Source: Vannielia litorea
GTDB lineage: Bacteria > Pseudomonadota > Alphaproteobacteria > Rhodobacterales > Rhodobacteraceae
DNA: 64,000 nucleotides
Reading direction: 5' to 3'
Assembly: GCF_019801175.1 (NCBI RefSeq)
Contig: NZ_JAHVJR010000001.1
Span: 1,488,001 to 1,552,000, forward strand
Shown here: piece after piece, positions 7,268 to 17,221 of the stretch
How the letters are laid out: each line of letters starts with the position of its first letter
Position numbering within the stretch: position 1 is the stretch's first letter
Translations under genes and position numbers: made by a program
Notes under the pieces: model-generated
The model's input: only the letters and a program-made list of their open reading frames with translations
Told to the model about the DNA's origin: nothing
The model's database searches: none

Positions 7268-9997
7268 TCAGCGCCCGAGCGACCACCAGCCCTTGCGCTT
7301 TGGCTTGGCCGGCTCCTCGCTGGCTTCGGCCTCGGCCGTCTCCAGCACCGGTTCCGGCTCGGCGGGCGTTTCGGCGGCAACCTCTTCAGCCGGGGCCTCA
7401 GCCTCGGCGGCAGGCTCTTCTGCCGGCGTTTCCGCAGGGGCCTCGGCCGGGGCCTCTTCGGCAACCGGCTCAGGCGCGGCCTTCTTGCGGGTGCGGCGGC
7501 GCTTGGGCTTCTCCTCGGCCACCGGCTCCTCGGCAGGCGCTTCTTCAGCCGGAGCGGCCTCAGCGGCCTCAGCAGAAGCCTCGGCCGGTGCCTCGGCGGC
7601 CTCGGTGCTTGCGCCCTCTTCGGCCTCGGCAGGCTTCTTGCGCGACCGGCGGCGGCGGGAGCGCTTGGGCTTCTCCTCGCTGGCAGCCTCTCCGCCCTCG
7701 GCGGCCTCCTTGGGCGCATCGCCCTCGGCCCCGGCGTCAGTGCTTTCAGCCTGTGCCGCCTCGGCACCACTGTCGTCAGACTGACCCTCGTTCTGGCCCT
7801 CGTTCTGGCCCTCACCCTGGCTCTCGCCCTGGGCCTCCGCGCCATTCTCTTCGCCATTGCCGCTGCCACGACGGCGGCGACGACGCCGGCGCTTGCGCTT
7901 GGGCTTGTCCTCTTCGTCACTGCTGGCCTCGGAGGCCTCCGCAGCCTCGGCCTGCGCCAGATCCTCCTCTTCCTCCTCGATGTCGGGAAGGTCGGTGGTG
8001 TCGATCGAGATCACCGGGGCAGTCACCTCGGCGATGCTGCGGGTCGCGGTCTTGAACTTCTCCAGCGCGAAATCGGGAGAGATCATGTGCGCATCGGCTT
8101 CCAGCCGGACCGAAAGCCCGTAGCGCGCCTCGATGGAGGCGATGTGCTCGCGCTTCTGGTTCATCAGGAAATTGATGATGCCCACCGGCGCCTTCAGCAG
8201 CACCTCACGGCTCTTGCGGCGGGTGCCCTCCTCCTCGATCTGGCGCAGGATGGCGAGGCCGATGCTGTCATCGGAGCGCAGCAGGCCGGTGCCGTGGCAC
8301 GAGGGGCACGGCTGGGTGGAGGCCTCGAGCATGCCGGGGCGCAGCCGCTGGCGCGACATTTCCAGCAGGCCGAAGCCACTGATCCGGCCCACCTGAATGC
8401 GGGCACGGTCGGTCTTCAGCTTGTCCTTGAAGCGCTTCTCCACGGCGGCGTTGTTCTTGCGCTCTTCCATGTCGATGAAGTCGATCACGATGAGGCCGGC
8501 AAGGTCTCGCAGGCGGAGCTGACGGGCCACCTCTTCGGCGGCCTCGAGGTTGGTCTTGAGCGCGGTCTCTTCGATCGAGCCTTCCTTAGTGGCCCGGCCC
8601 GAGTTCACGTCGATCGCCACCAGCGCCTCGGTGACGCCGATCACGATGTAACCGCCCGACTTGAGCTGGACGGTCGGGTTGAACATGGCGGCGAGGTAGC
8701 TCTCGACCTGGTAACGGGCGAAGAGCGGCAGGCCCTCGTTGTACTGCTTCACGTTCTTCGAGTGGGACGGCATGATCATCTTCATGAAGTCCTTGGCGGT
8801 CCGGTAGCCCGTCTCGCCCTCGACCCAGACCTCGTCGATCTCTTTGGAGTAAAGATCGCGGATCGACCGCTTGATGAGGTTGCCCTCCTCGTAGATCGGC
8901 GCGGGTGCCACGCTCTTCAGCGTCAGCTCGCGGATCTGCTCCCAGAGCCGCTTGAGGTATTCGTAATCGCGCTTGATCTCGGTCTTGGTGCGCTTGGCAC
9001 CCGCCGTCCGCACGATCAGCCCCGCGCCCTGCGGGACGTCGATCTCGGAGGCGATCTCTTTCAGCTTCTTGCGGTCGGCGGCATTGGTGATCTTGCGGGA
9101 GATGCCGCCGCCACGGGCGGTGTTGGGCATCAGCACGCAGTAGCGGCCAGCGAGCGACAGGTAGGTGGTGAGGGCGGCACCCTTGTTGCCACGCTCTTCC
9201 TTGACCACCTGCACGAGCATGATCTGGCGGACCTTCACCACTTCCTGAATCTTGTAGCGGCGGGGGCGCGGCTTGCGCGGCTGGCGGATCTCTTCCTGCA
9301 CGTCCTCTTCGGCGACGGACTCGATCTCTTCGTCCTTGTCGGCGGCGGTGGGCTCGTCGCCCTCGTCGCCGTCGTCCTCGTCGTCGCCCGTGTCGTCGTC
9401 ATCGTCCGACGCCGTCTCGGGGGTGGCCTCATCGGCCGCCTCTGCGGCAGGTGCCGCCTCGGGGGTCTCTTCGGTCTCGGTGCCAGCCTCGGCGGCGGTC
9501 TCTTCAGCCGCAGCCTCGGGCGCGGCGCCCTCTTCGCTCACCAGCGTATCGGCCTCTTCCTCGTCACCAAGGTCGACCACATCCATACCGGCGATGGCGC
9601 CATCCACTTCCTTGGTGGTGACGGCATCCTTGGTGTCGGATTTCTTCGAGCGCGAGCGGCGGCGGCGCGACTTCTTGGGCGCCTCCTCTTCAGCGGCCTG
9701 AGCCTCGGCATAGGCGCGCTCTTCCTCCAGCAGCGCCTGACGGTCGGCTACCGGGATCTGGTAGTAATCGGGGTGGATCTCGCTGAAGGCGAGAAAGCCG
9801 TGGCGGTTGCCGCCGTAATCCACAAAGGCCGCCTGAAGCGAGGGCTCCACGCGGGTCACTTTCGCGAGGTAGATATTGCCTGCTAGCTGGCGCTTGTTGA
9901 CTGTTTCAAAGTCGAATTCCTCGACCTTGTTTCCATCGACCACGACCACCCGAGTCTCCTCGGCGTGGGTGGCGTCGATAAGCATTTTCTTAGCCAT
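7268..9997 (-). CDS. rne: Ribonuclease E
   Basis: A 909-residue endoribonuclease and degradosome scaffold. The S1 RNA-binding domain starts near residue 39 but is split by an acidic/basic low-complexity insert of about 150 residues (roughly 95-240), as is usual in alphaproteobacteria. It resumes at RYKIQEVVKVRQIMLVQVVK. Catalytic Asp residues lie in VAIDVNSGRAT and IVIDFIDM, and the zinc-link is CPSCHGTG. The last 250 or so residues are Glu-Ala-Pro repeats with Arg/Lys blocks, ending in KRKGWWSLGR. A GWW tip in Caulobacter RNase E binds PNPase, so the same role is likely here. The gene is monocistronic. Confidence 0.95.
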   Translation of the reverse strand: MAKKMLIDATHAEETRVVVVDGNKVEEFDFETVNKRQLAGNIYLAKVTRVEPSLQAAFVDYGGNRHGFLAFSEIHPDYYQIPVADRQALLEEERAYAEAQAAEEEAPKKSRRRRSRSKKSDTKDAVTTKEVDGAIAGMDVVDLGDEEEADTLVSEEGAAPEAAAEETAAEAGTETEETPEAAPAAEAADEATPETASDDDDDTGDDEDDGDEGDEPTAADKDEEIESVAEEDVQEEIRQPRKPRPRRYKIQEVVKVRQIMLVQVVKEERGNKGAALTTYLSLAGRYCVLMPNTARGGGISRKITNAADRKKLKEIASEIDVPQGAGLIVRTAGAKRTKTEIKRDYEYLKRLWEQIRELTLKSVAPAPIYEEGNLIKRSIRDLYSKEIDEVWVEGETGYRTAKDFMKMIMPSHSKNVKQYNEGLPLFARYQVESYLAAMFNPTVQLKSGGYIVIGVTEALVAIDVNSGRATKEGSIEETALKTNLEAAEEVARQLRLRDLAGLIVIDFIDMEERKNNAAVEKRFKDKLKTDRARIQVGRISGFGLLEMSRQRLRPGMLEASTQPCPSCHGTGLLRSDDSIGLAILRQIEEEGTRRKSREVLLKAPVGIINFLMNQKREHIASIEARYGLSVRLEADAHMISPDFALEKFKTATRSIAEVTAPVISIDTTDLPDIEEEEEDLAQAEAAEASEASSDEEDKPKRKRRRRRRRRGSGNGEENGAEAQGESQGEGQNEGQNEGQSDDSGAEAAQAESTDAGAEGDAPKEAAEGGEAASEEKPKRSRRRRSRKKPAEAEEGASTEAAEAPAEASAEAAEAAPAEEAPAEEPVAEEKPKRRRTRKKAAPEPVAEEAPAEAPAETPAEEPAAEAEAPAEEVAAETPAEPEPVLETAEAEASEEPAKPKRKGWWSLGR

Positions 9998-10573
9998 ATT
10001 AACTCATTGCACGGCGAAGCTCGCCCACGCCCTGGCGGGCTGAGGCTTGGATGACCGTGTCTGGATTGGGGATGGGCGCGGAACATGAGCGGCAGGGCGC
10101 GTGCTGATGCAGCTTCCCTTGCCTCCTCGCCTGTTCTCACGCGTTGCATCGCGGTTTGTCTCCGACGCGTCCCGGCCATGAGGCGGTCGCGCCCGTTCGG
10201 GGGGCTGGCCTGCACGCGGCGGGCCGGGCCATGTGGCCCTTCAAGTCAGATGCTCTCGGGGCCGGTTAACTCTGGCGGATGGGCGGTGGCGGCGCTTGCG
10301 GCTCGCGGTAGGCCCGTCCCTGCCAGGGAAATCGCTCCGGACCACCGCGCGGCACATGCCTCGGACGGTCCGTGGACCGACCATAACGGAGTGCGGTGTT
10401 GAAAGACAATGGCAAAAGCGCGGGGGAAGTACACGCAGGGGTTGAGCGCGTCGAAGCCGTGCAACACCGGCCCGGGGGACGGGACATGCTGAAGGCATGC
10501 CTCCAGCGTGCCGCTGCACGGCGCCTTTGGCTTGGCTCTTTGCAGGCATGCCGCACAGCCGCCTGCGCGGCCC
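9998..10573. other. Gene-free region between rne and aglK
   Basis: These 576 bases hold no convincing gene. The part nearest rne (about 9998-10260) is probably its promoter and long leader; rne leaders are used for autoregulation in other bacteria. The part near aglK holds two copies of AGGCATGCC (10493-10501 and 10544-10552) and no U-tract terminator. Several overlapping frames are open, as expected at high GC, but none shows homology or a good ribosome site. Confidence 0.6.
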
Positions 10574-11677
<1,104 letters not shown>

Positions 11678-11698
11678 GGCGGTCTCCTCCCTCTTTCC

Positions 11699-13360
11699 TC
11701 AGCGGCCCAGCAGGGCAAAGCCCCACGACCCCAGATCAACCTTGCCGCCCGTGGGCGCAGCGGCGCCCAGCCCGGCGGCCTCGGGCAGCGGCGCCCATCC
11801 GGCCTCCACGGCGTGGCTCACGCGGCCATCCCCGAGATTGAACAGCGCCAGCACCTCCCCGCCCTGCCCGCTCCGGCGGATCACCAGCAGGTCGCCCTGC
11901 GCCTCGATCTCCTGCGCGCCCTTGGCCAGCACCGCATGGGCGCGGCGCAGCGCGATGGCGCGGCGGTAGTGGGCCAGCATGGCCTCGGGGTCGCCTTCCT
12001 GCTCGGCCACCGCCTTGGGCAGATGGTCGGCAGAGACCGGCAACCAAGGCCGCGCCTCATTGCCGTGGCTGAACCCGCCATGCACGCCCGCGTCCCAGAC
12101 CATCGGCGTGCGGCACCCGTCGCGGCCCTTGAACTCGGGCCAGAACTCGATGCCATAGGGGTCTTGCAGGTCTTCGAAGGCCACATCGGCCTCGGGCAGA
12201 CCCAGCTCCTCGCCCTGGTAAAGGCAAGCGGAGCCGCGCAGGCACATCATCAGCACCACATAGGCGCGGGCGGCCTCTTCAGAGAGGTTCCAGCGGCTGA
12301 TGTGGCGCGGCACGTCATGGTTGGAAAAGGCCCAGCAGGCCCAACCGTCCGCGGCCACCCGCTCGACGCGGTGCATGGTGTCGGCCACGTAACCGGCGGT
12401 GGGCATGTCCTTGGCGAGCAGCTCGAAGGCGTAGCACATGTTCATCATGTCATCGCCCGCTGTGTATTGCCCGAGGATCTCCAGCCCCAGCTGCGCATCG
12501 CCCACCTCGCCCACGGCGGCGGCGCCATAGGGCTTCATCACCGCGCGCAGGCGCTTGAGAAAGGCGAGGTTCTCGGGGCGGGATTTGTCGTAAAGGTGCT
12601 CCTGCCAATTGTAGGGGTTCACCGCCGGGGCCGTCTGGTCATTGCGCAAGGCCGGGTCGAGCGCCGGGTTGTCGCGCAACTCGGCGTCGTGGACGTAGAA
12701 GTTGATCGTATCGAGGCGGAAGCCATCGACCCCACGCTCCAGCCAGAACTCGGCCACGCGCAAGAGCTCGTCCTGCACCGCCGGGCAATGGAAGTTCAGG
12801 TCAGGCTGCGAGGTGAGGAAGTTGTGCAGGTAATACTGCATCCGCCCGCCATCCCACTGCCACGCGCTCCCGCCAAAGATCGAGAGCCAGTTGTTGGGCG
12901 GCGCACCGGTCGGCTTGGCATCGGCCCAAACATACCAATCCGCCTTGGGGTTGGTGTGATCCTTCCGGCTCTCCTTGAACCACGGGTGCTGGTCGGAAGT
13001 ATGGCTGAGCACGAGGTCGATCAGCACCTTCAGCCCGAGGTCATGCGCCCTGTCGATCAGCGCGTCAAAATCCGCAAGGCTGCCGAACATCGGGTCGACA
13101 TCGCGGTAATCGCTCACGTCGTAGCCGAAATCCTTCATCGGGCTCTTGAAGAAGGGGCTGATCCAGAGTGCATCCACCCCGAGCGAGGCAATGTGATCCA
13201 GCCGCGCGGTGATGCCCGCAATGTCCCCCACCCCGTCGCCCGTGCTGTCCTGATAGCTGCGCGGGTAGACCTGATAGATCACCGCACCACGCCACCAGTC
13301 GGGGTTGGCCGCGCGTTGGGCGATCGCCTCTTCAACCTTGTTCATATCTTTCATTGTCAT
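11699..13360 (-). CDS. aglA: Alpha-glucosidase AglA, glycoside hydrolase family 13
   Basis: A 553-residue cytosolic GH13 enzyme that hydrolyses imported alpha-glucosides such as sucrose, maltose or trehalose. GH13 regions are clear: region I DLVLSHTSDQH, region II DGFRLDTINF with the nucleophile Asp, region III AVGEVGDAQ with the acid/base Glu, and region IV FSNHDVPRH. The start YQVYPRSYQDSTGDGVGDI is typical of the oligo-1,6-glucosidase/alpha-glucosidase subgroup. It has no signal peptide, which fits hydrolysis after ABC uptake. It lies 1 nt from aglG and 21 nt from aglK. Confidence 0.93.
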   Translation of the reverse strand: MTMKDMNKVEEAIAQRAANPDWWRGAVIYQVYPRSYQDSTGDGVGDIAGITARLDHIASLGVDALWISPFFKSPMKDFGYDVSDYRDVDPMFGSLADFDALIDRAHDLGLKVLIDLVLSHTSDQHPWFKESRKDHTNPKADWYVWADAKPTGAPPNNWLSIFGGSAWQWDGGRMQYYLHNFLTSQPDLNFHCPAVQDELLRVAEFWLERGVDGFRLDTINFYVHDAELRDNPALDPALRNDQTAPAVNPYNWQEHLYDKSRPENLAFLKRLRAVMKPYGAAAVGEVGDAQLGLEILGQYTAGDDMMNMCYAFELLAKDMPTAGYVADTMHRVERVAADGWACWAFSNHDVPRHISRWNLSEEAARAYVVLMMCLRGSACLYQGEELGLPEADVAFEDLQDPYGIEFWPEFKGRDGCRTPMVWDAGVHGGFSHGNEARPWLPVSADHLPKAVAEQEGDPEAMLAHYRRAIALRRAHAVLAKGAQEIEAQGDLLVIRRSGQGGEVLALFNLGDGRVSHAVEAGWAPLPEAAGLGAAAPTGGKVDLGSWGFALLGR

Positions 13361-13361
13361 C

Positions 13362-14510
13362 TCACTTCACCGAGCCGGCCAGCAGGCCGCGCACGAGAAA
13401 CCTTTGCATTGCGAAAAACACGCAGAGCGGCACCGCGATGGAGACAAAGGCCGCCGTGGCCAGAATCTCCCAGTTGCCGCCCCGTGTGCCGAGGAGTTCA
13501 ACGATCTGCCGGGTCATCACCGTGGTGTCGCCCGAGCTGTCGATGAGAAAGACCAGCGCCACCAGCAGGTCATTCCATGTCCAGAGAAACTGGAAGATGG
13601 CAAAGCTGGCGAGCGCCGGAAAGCTGAGAGGCAGGACGATCTTGGTAAAGATCTGAAAGTCCGTCGCCCCGTCGACCTTGGCGTTCTCGATGATGTCACG
13701 CGGCAGGCCGACCATGTAGTTTCGGAGCAGGTATATGGCGAGCGGTAGGCCAAAGCCCGTATGCGCCAGCCAGACCCCCAGATAGCCCTTGCCGATCCCC
13801 ACCTCGTTGTGGAGCTTCAACAGCGGGATCAGCGCCAGTTGCAGCGGCACCACCAGGAGCGCCACGATGGCGGCGATCAGCAGCGCCCGGCCCGGAAAAT
13901 CCATCCACGCCAGCGCATAGGCCGCGAAGGCCGAGATCAGGATCGGGATGATCGTCGCCGGGATCGTCACCGTGAGCGTGTTGAAGAAGGCCTTGGCCAT
14001 GCTGTCCGTCCGGTCGCCCGAAAACAGCACCCGCTCGTAGTTGGCGGTGGTAAACTCGGGCGGCGTGGTTGTGGTGACGAACACGCGCTGCCCGCGCCCC
14101 GATATCTGGTCATCATTGCCGCGCCATGTGTAGCTGCCGTCTTCCTCGACGGTCATGCTCTCGTCCTCGCCCATATCGGCGGTGTCGCCGGGAGCAAAGG
14201 CGCCCACGTCGCGGGAGGAAACGCCAAACGCTTTCACAGAGCCGCCCTCCTCGCCAAAGAGGTTGCCGCTCACCACGAACCCGGCGCCATCGGCCACGCG
14301 GGCGTCATCGGGGTCGTCGGTGCGGTACTGCACCACCTGCTCGGTCGGAAACAGCGCCTTCCACCAGCCGGTCGCGCTGATCTGGTCGGCGGTGCGGAAC
14401 GAGCTGACCAGCAGCCCCACGGTCGGAAAGAGCCAGAGCAGCACGAGAAGCACGGTGGAGATCTGAACGGCCCAGGAGAGGCCCGATTTGGTGCCCGCAA
14501 TGTTATCCAT
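13362..14510 (-). CDS. aglG: Alpha-glucoside ABC transporter permease AglG
   Basis: A 382-residue permease with an N-terminal helix (VQISTVLLVLLWLFPTVGLLV) and a C-terminal MalG-type permease domain. The EAA loop is PRDIIENAKVDGATDFQIFTKIVLPLS. Between helix 1 and the core lies a long periplasmic insert (about residues 55-165) rich in Asp, Gly and Thr; AglG-type permeases are known to be longer than MalG here. It pairs with AglF to form the channel. The start overlaps the aglF stop by one base (TGATG). Confidence 0.92.
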   Translation of the reverse strand: MDNIAGTKSGLSWAVQISTVLLVLLWLFPTVGLLVSSFRTADQISATGWWKALFPTEQVVQYRTDDPDDARVADGAGFVVSGNLFGEEGGSVKAFGVSSRDVGAFAPGDTADMGEDESMTVEEDGSYTWRGNDDQISGRGQRVFVTTTTPPEFTTANYERVLFSGDRTDSMAKAFFNTLTVTIPATIIPILISAFAAYALAWMDFPGRALLIAAIVALLVVPLQLALIPLLKLHNEVGIGKGYLGVWLAHTGFGLPLAIYLLRNYMVGLPRDIIENAKVDGATDFQIFTKIVLPLSFPALASFAIFQFLWTWNDLLVALVFLIDSSGDTTVMTRQIVELLGTRGGNWEILATAAFVSIAVPLCVFFAMQRFLVRGLLAGSVK

Positions 14511-15514
14511 CAGCGCATCTCCTTGCGGGCGTTGTATACGTTCCAGACAAGGATCGGCGTCACGAGCAGCATGATGACCATCGCGGAGGCCGAGCCGACG
14601 CCCCAGTCATTCGCGCGGAAGAGCTTGTCGTACATGTAATTGGCCAGAACCTGCGTCTCCCATTGCCCGTTGGTCATGGCAAAGACGATGTCGAAGATCT
14701 TCAGCACGACGATGGTGATGGTGGTCCAGACCACGACGATGGTGCCCATGATCTGCGGCACCTTGATCTTGAAGAAGATCTGAAAGGGGTTGGCCCCGTC
14801 GACGATGGCCGCCTCCACCGTCTCTTCGGGGATGCCGCGCAGGGCGGCCGACAGGATCACCATGGCAAAGCCGGTTTGAATCCAGATCAGCACCGCCATG
14901 AGGAAGAAGTTGTTCCAGAACGGCACCGTGAGCCATGCTGTCGGCTCGCCGCCGAGGCTGACGACGATGGCGTTGAGCACGCCGATCTGCTCTTCGCCCG
15001 CCGCGCGGTAATCGTAGACCAGCTTCCAGATCACCGCCGCGCCGACGAAGCTGATCGCCATCGGCATGAAGATGATGGACTTGGCCACCGCGCCCCATTT
15101 GATCCGGTCGGTCAGCTGGGCGGCCAGCAGGCCGAAGGCGGTGGAGAGCGCCGGCACCACGAAAAGCCAGAGCATGTTGTTGAAAAGCGCCTCGCCGAAC
15201 TTGGGGTCGGCCACCATCTGGCTGTAGTTCTCGAGCCCCGCCCATTCATAGCCGCCCCCCGGCACACGGTTGGTCAGCGAGAGCCGCAGCGTCTCCACCA
15301 CCGGATAGGCGAGGTAGAGGCCAAGCGCGATCACGGCGGGCGCGAGAAAGAGCCAGGGGCGGATCAGGTTGGCGCGGTTGATGTTGCGGCCCGCATTCGG
15401 CCCGCGCGCCGGGTAGAGCACCTTGTCTAGGAAGAGGTTGGAAAAATAGAAGTAGGCCACGCATCCGCCGACACCGACGATGATGGTGATGACCCCTTGT
15501 AGTGCCGGATGCAT
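14510..15514 (-). CDS. aglF: Alpha-glucoside ABC transporter permease AglF
   Basis: A 334-residue MalF-type permease. There is an extra N-terminal helix (VITIIVGVGGCVAYFYFSNLF) before the usual core, and the EAA loop is GIPEETVEAAIVDGANPFQIFFKIKVPQI. It forms the inner-membrane channel with AglG. The 150-nt gap to aglE (15515-15664) is GC-rich and holds no gene; such a gap after a binding-protein gene often contains mRNA structure that keeps its expression higher than that of the permeases. That point is inferred. Confidence 0.92.
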   Translation of the reverse strand: MHPALQGVITIIVGVGGCVAYFYFSNLFLDKVLYPARGPNAGRNINRANLIRPWLFLAPAVIALGLYLAYPVVETLRLSLTNRVPGGGYEWAGLENYSQMVADPKFGEALFNNMLWLFVVPALSTAFGLLAAQLTDRIKWGAVAKSIIFMPMAISFVGAAVIWKLVYDYRAAGEEQIGVLNAIVVSLGGEPTAWLTVPFWNNFFLMAVLIWIQTGFAMVILSAALRGIPEETVEAAIVDGANPFQIFFKIKVPQIMGTIVVVWTTITIVVLKIFDIVFAMTNGQWETQVLANYMYDKLFRANDWGVGSASAMVIMLLVTPILVWNVYNARKEMR

Positions 15515-15664
15515 GATGGCGCCCCTCCCCGGGTGGCCGCTGCGGCGCCCCTGCGGGCGGTCTGGCGGCGGTTGCGGCAGGCGGTGGGCGGGAGCTGTCC
15601 CGCGGTCGCGCTGGCCGTTGGCGCGCGGCGATCTCCCGCCGCGCGCCGGTTCACGAGTGGTGGA

Positions 15665-16933
15665 TTACTTCGCCGCGTCCCAGCTCTGCTGGATCTCGCT
15701 GGTGACGGTGCCCACGTCCTTGCCGCCCACATAGTCGACCATGCCGGTCCAGAAGCTGCCCGCACCCACGGCGCCGGGCATCAGGTCCGAGGCGTCGAAG
15801 CGGAAAGTGGTGGCGCCCAGCAGGATGTCGTTCATCTTGCGCAGGGTCGGATCGGAGAAGGCATCGAGGTTCACGCCCTTGTGCGGGGTCAAAAAGCCCT
15901 TGCGCGCCATCCAGATCTCATGCGCCTCCGGGGTCTTCAGGAACTCGATCAGCTCATGGGCTGCCGGGCTGTCGTTGGTGATCGCCCAGACCGTGCCCGC
16001 GCCGAGCACCGGCTGGCCGAGGTCACCCTCGCCGCTGGCCGGGAAGTAGAAGAAATCCACATCCTCGCCCACTTCCGACCCTTCGGGGAAGAAGGAGGGG
16101 ATGAAGCTGGCCTGCTTGTGCATGTAGCAAGCGGGCGGCGCATCGAAGAGGCCCTTGGGGCTTTCGCGGAAGTCGGTGGTCGCCACCGCGCCGGTGCCAC
16201 CCGAGACCCATGCGTCATTGAGAGCGAACTCACCGAAGGCCTCGATCGCACCGACAACGGCCGGATCGGTGAAGGGGATCTCGTTGCTCACCCATTGATC
16301 GTAGACCGAGGGAGGCTGGGTGCGCAGCATCATGTCTTCGACCCAGTCGGTCGCGGGCCAGCCGGTGGCGCCGCCCGAACCGAGGCCGATGCACCACGGC
16401 GTCTCGCCATCATCGGCAATCTGCTGCGAGAGCGCCTTCAGCTCCTCCAGCGTTTCCGGCACCTCATAGCCGGCATCCTCGAAGTTCTCGGGAATGTACC
16501 AGACGAGGCTCTTCACATCGACCTTGTAGAAGAAGCCGTAGAGCGCATCGCTGCCGTCCGGCCCGGCATAGGTGCCAAGGTCGACCCAGCTCTGCCCTGC
16601 GGCGTAATTCTCGTTGATCCAGTCGCCCGTGCCCTCGGCCAGCGGGGTCAGAAAGCCGCGCTCGGCCATCACCGCGGCAAGGCCGGGCTGCGGGAAGACC
16701 GCGACATTGGGGGCAGAGCCCGCCTCGGCGTCGATCACGATCTGCTGCTCGAAGCTGTCGGAGCCGGTGTAACGCACGTCATGGCCCGAGGCCTCGGCGA
16801 AGGCGCCCAGCACCGCCTGCACATGCTCCTCGTCCGCCCCGATCCACGGGCCGGCGACGGTGATCTGCTCGGCCAGCGCCGGTCCGCTCATCAGCGCCAG
16901 AACGGCACAACTGGACTTGATGGTATGCTTCAT
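15665..16933 (-). CDS. aglE: Alpha-glucoside periplasmic binding protein AglE
   Basis: A 422-residue family 1 solute-binding protein. The N-terminus is a Sec signal peptide (MKHTIKSSCAVLALMSGPALA, cleavage before EQITVAGPW). The mature part shows the expected sugar-binding features (PQPGLAAVMAERGFLTPL; GTGDWINENYAAGQSW; many Trp). It delivers the sugar to AglF/AglG. It is first of the leftward operon, 94 nt after a perfect palindromic operator at 17027-17042, so repression by the divergent LacI-type regulator is very likely. Confidence 0.93.
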   Translation of the reverse strand: MKHTIKSSCAVLALMSGPALAEQITVAGPWIGADEEHVQAVLGAFAEASGHDVRYTGSDSFEQQIVIDAEAGSAPNVAVFPQPGLAAVMAERGFLTPLAEGTGDWINENYAAGQSWVDLGTYAGPDGSDALYGFFYKVDVKSLVWYIPENFEDAGYEVPETLEELKALSQQIADDGETPWCIGLGSGGATGWPATDWVEDMMLRTQPPSVYDQWVSNEIPFTDPAVVGAIEAFGEFALNDAWVSGGTGAVATTDFRESPKGLFDAPPACYMHKQASFIPSFFPEGSEVGEDVDFFYFPASGEGDLGQPVLGAGTVWAITNDSPAAHELIEFLKTPEAHEIWMARKGFLTPHKGVNLDAFSDPTLRKMNDILLGATTFRFDASDLMPGAVGAGSFWTGMVDYVGGKDVGTVTSEIQQSWDAAK

Positions 16934-17026
16934 GAATTTATCCTCCCGGTTGCAGGGCGACGCGCGTGGCGCGCCCCTCTGTTCTTCCCGCGCCTTCTGT
17001 TGATCAGGAGTGATCCGACTCGATCC

Positions 17027-17042
17027 TCCAAAGCGCTTTGGA
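17027..17042. promoter_or_regulatory. AglR operator O1 (agl operon side)
   Basis: A perfect 16-bp palindrome, TCCAAAGCGCTTTGGA, has the central CG step typical of LacI-family operators. It lies 8 bp downstream of the predicted -10 box of the aglE promoter, in a position to block initiation. Confidence 0.85.
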
Positions 17043-17049
17043 CGCTTTC

Positions 17050-17078
17050 AGCATGGCCTAAGCCGCCCTCTGCGTCAA
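17050..17078 (-). promoter_or_regulatory. aglE operon promoter
   Basis: On the minus strand TTGACG (17073-17078) and CATGCT (17050-17055) are 17 bp apart. The -10 box is weak, but the placement just upstream of operator O1 supports it. Confidence 0.5.
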
Positions 17079-17155
17079 CATGGCAGCGCAGATAGTGCTT
17101 TTGTTTCATTGGGCAATGCTGCACCCGCAGCATATGCGTGCTGCAGACACAGGCT

Positions 17156-17184
17156 TTGACGCCTGCTCAAAGCGCGGCTAGTTT
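17156..17184 (+). promoter_or_regulatory. aglR promoter
   Basis: TTGACG (17156-17161) and TAGTTT (17179-17184) are 17 bp apart, mirroring the aglE promoter. The spacer contains a partial operator half-site, CAAAGCGCGG, and full operator O2 lies 9 bp downstream of the -10 box. Confidence 0.5.
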
Positions 17185-17193
17185 GGGCTGGAG

Positions 17194-17209
17194 TTTAAAG
17201 CGCTTTGGA
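17194..17209. promoter_or_regulatory. AglR operator O2 (autoregulatory side)
   Basis: TTTAAAGCGCTTTGGA matches operator O1 at 14 of 16 positions and keeps the AAAGCGCTTT core intact. It ends 12 bp before the aglR ATG, overlapping the expected start of transcription, so autorepression is likely. Confidence 0.8.
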
Positions 17210-17221
17210 AGACACGAACCC

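Noticed and set aside
8087..9886. Long open frame antisense to rne
   Set aside because: Same cause: a shadow of the conserved RNase E coding frame.
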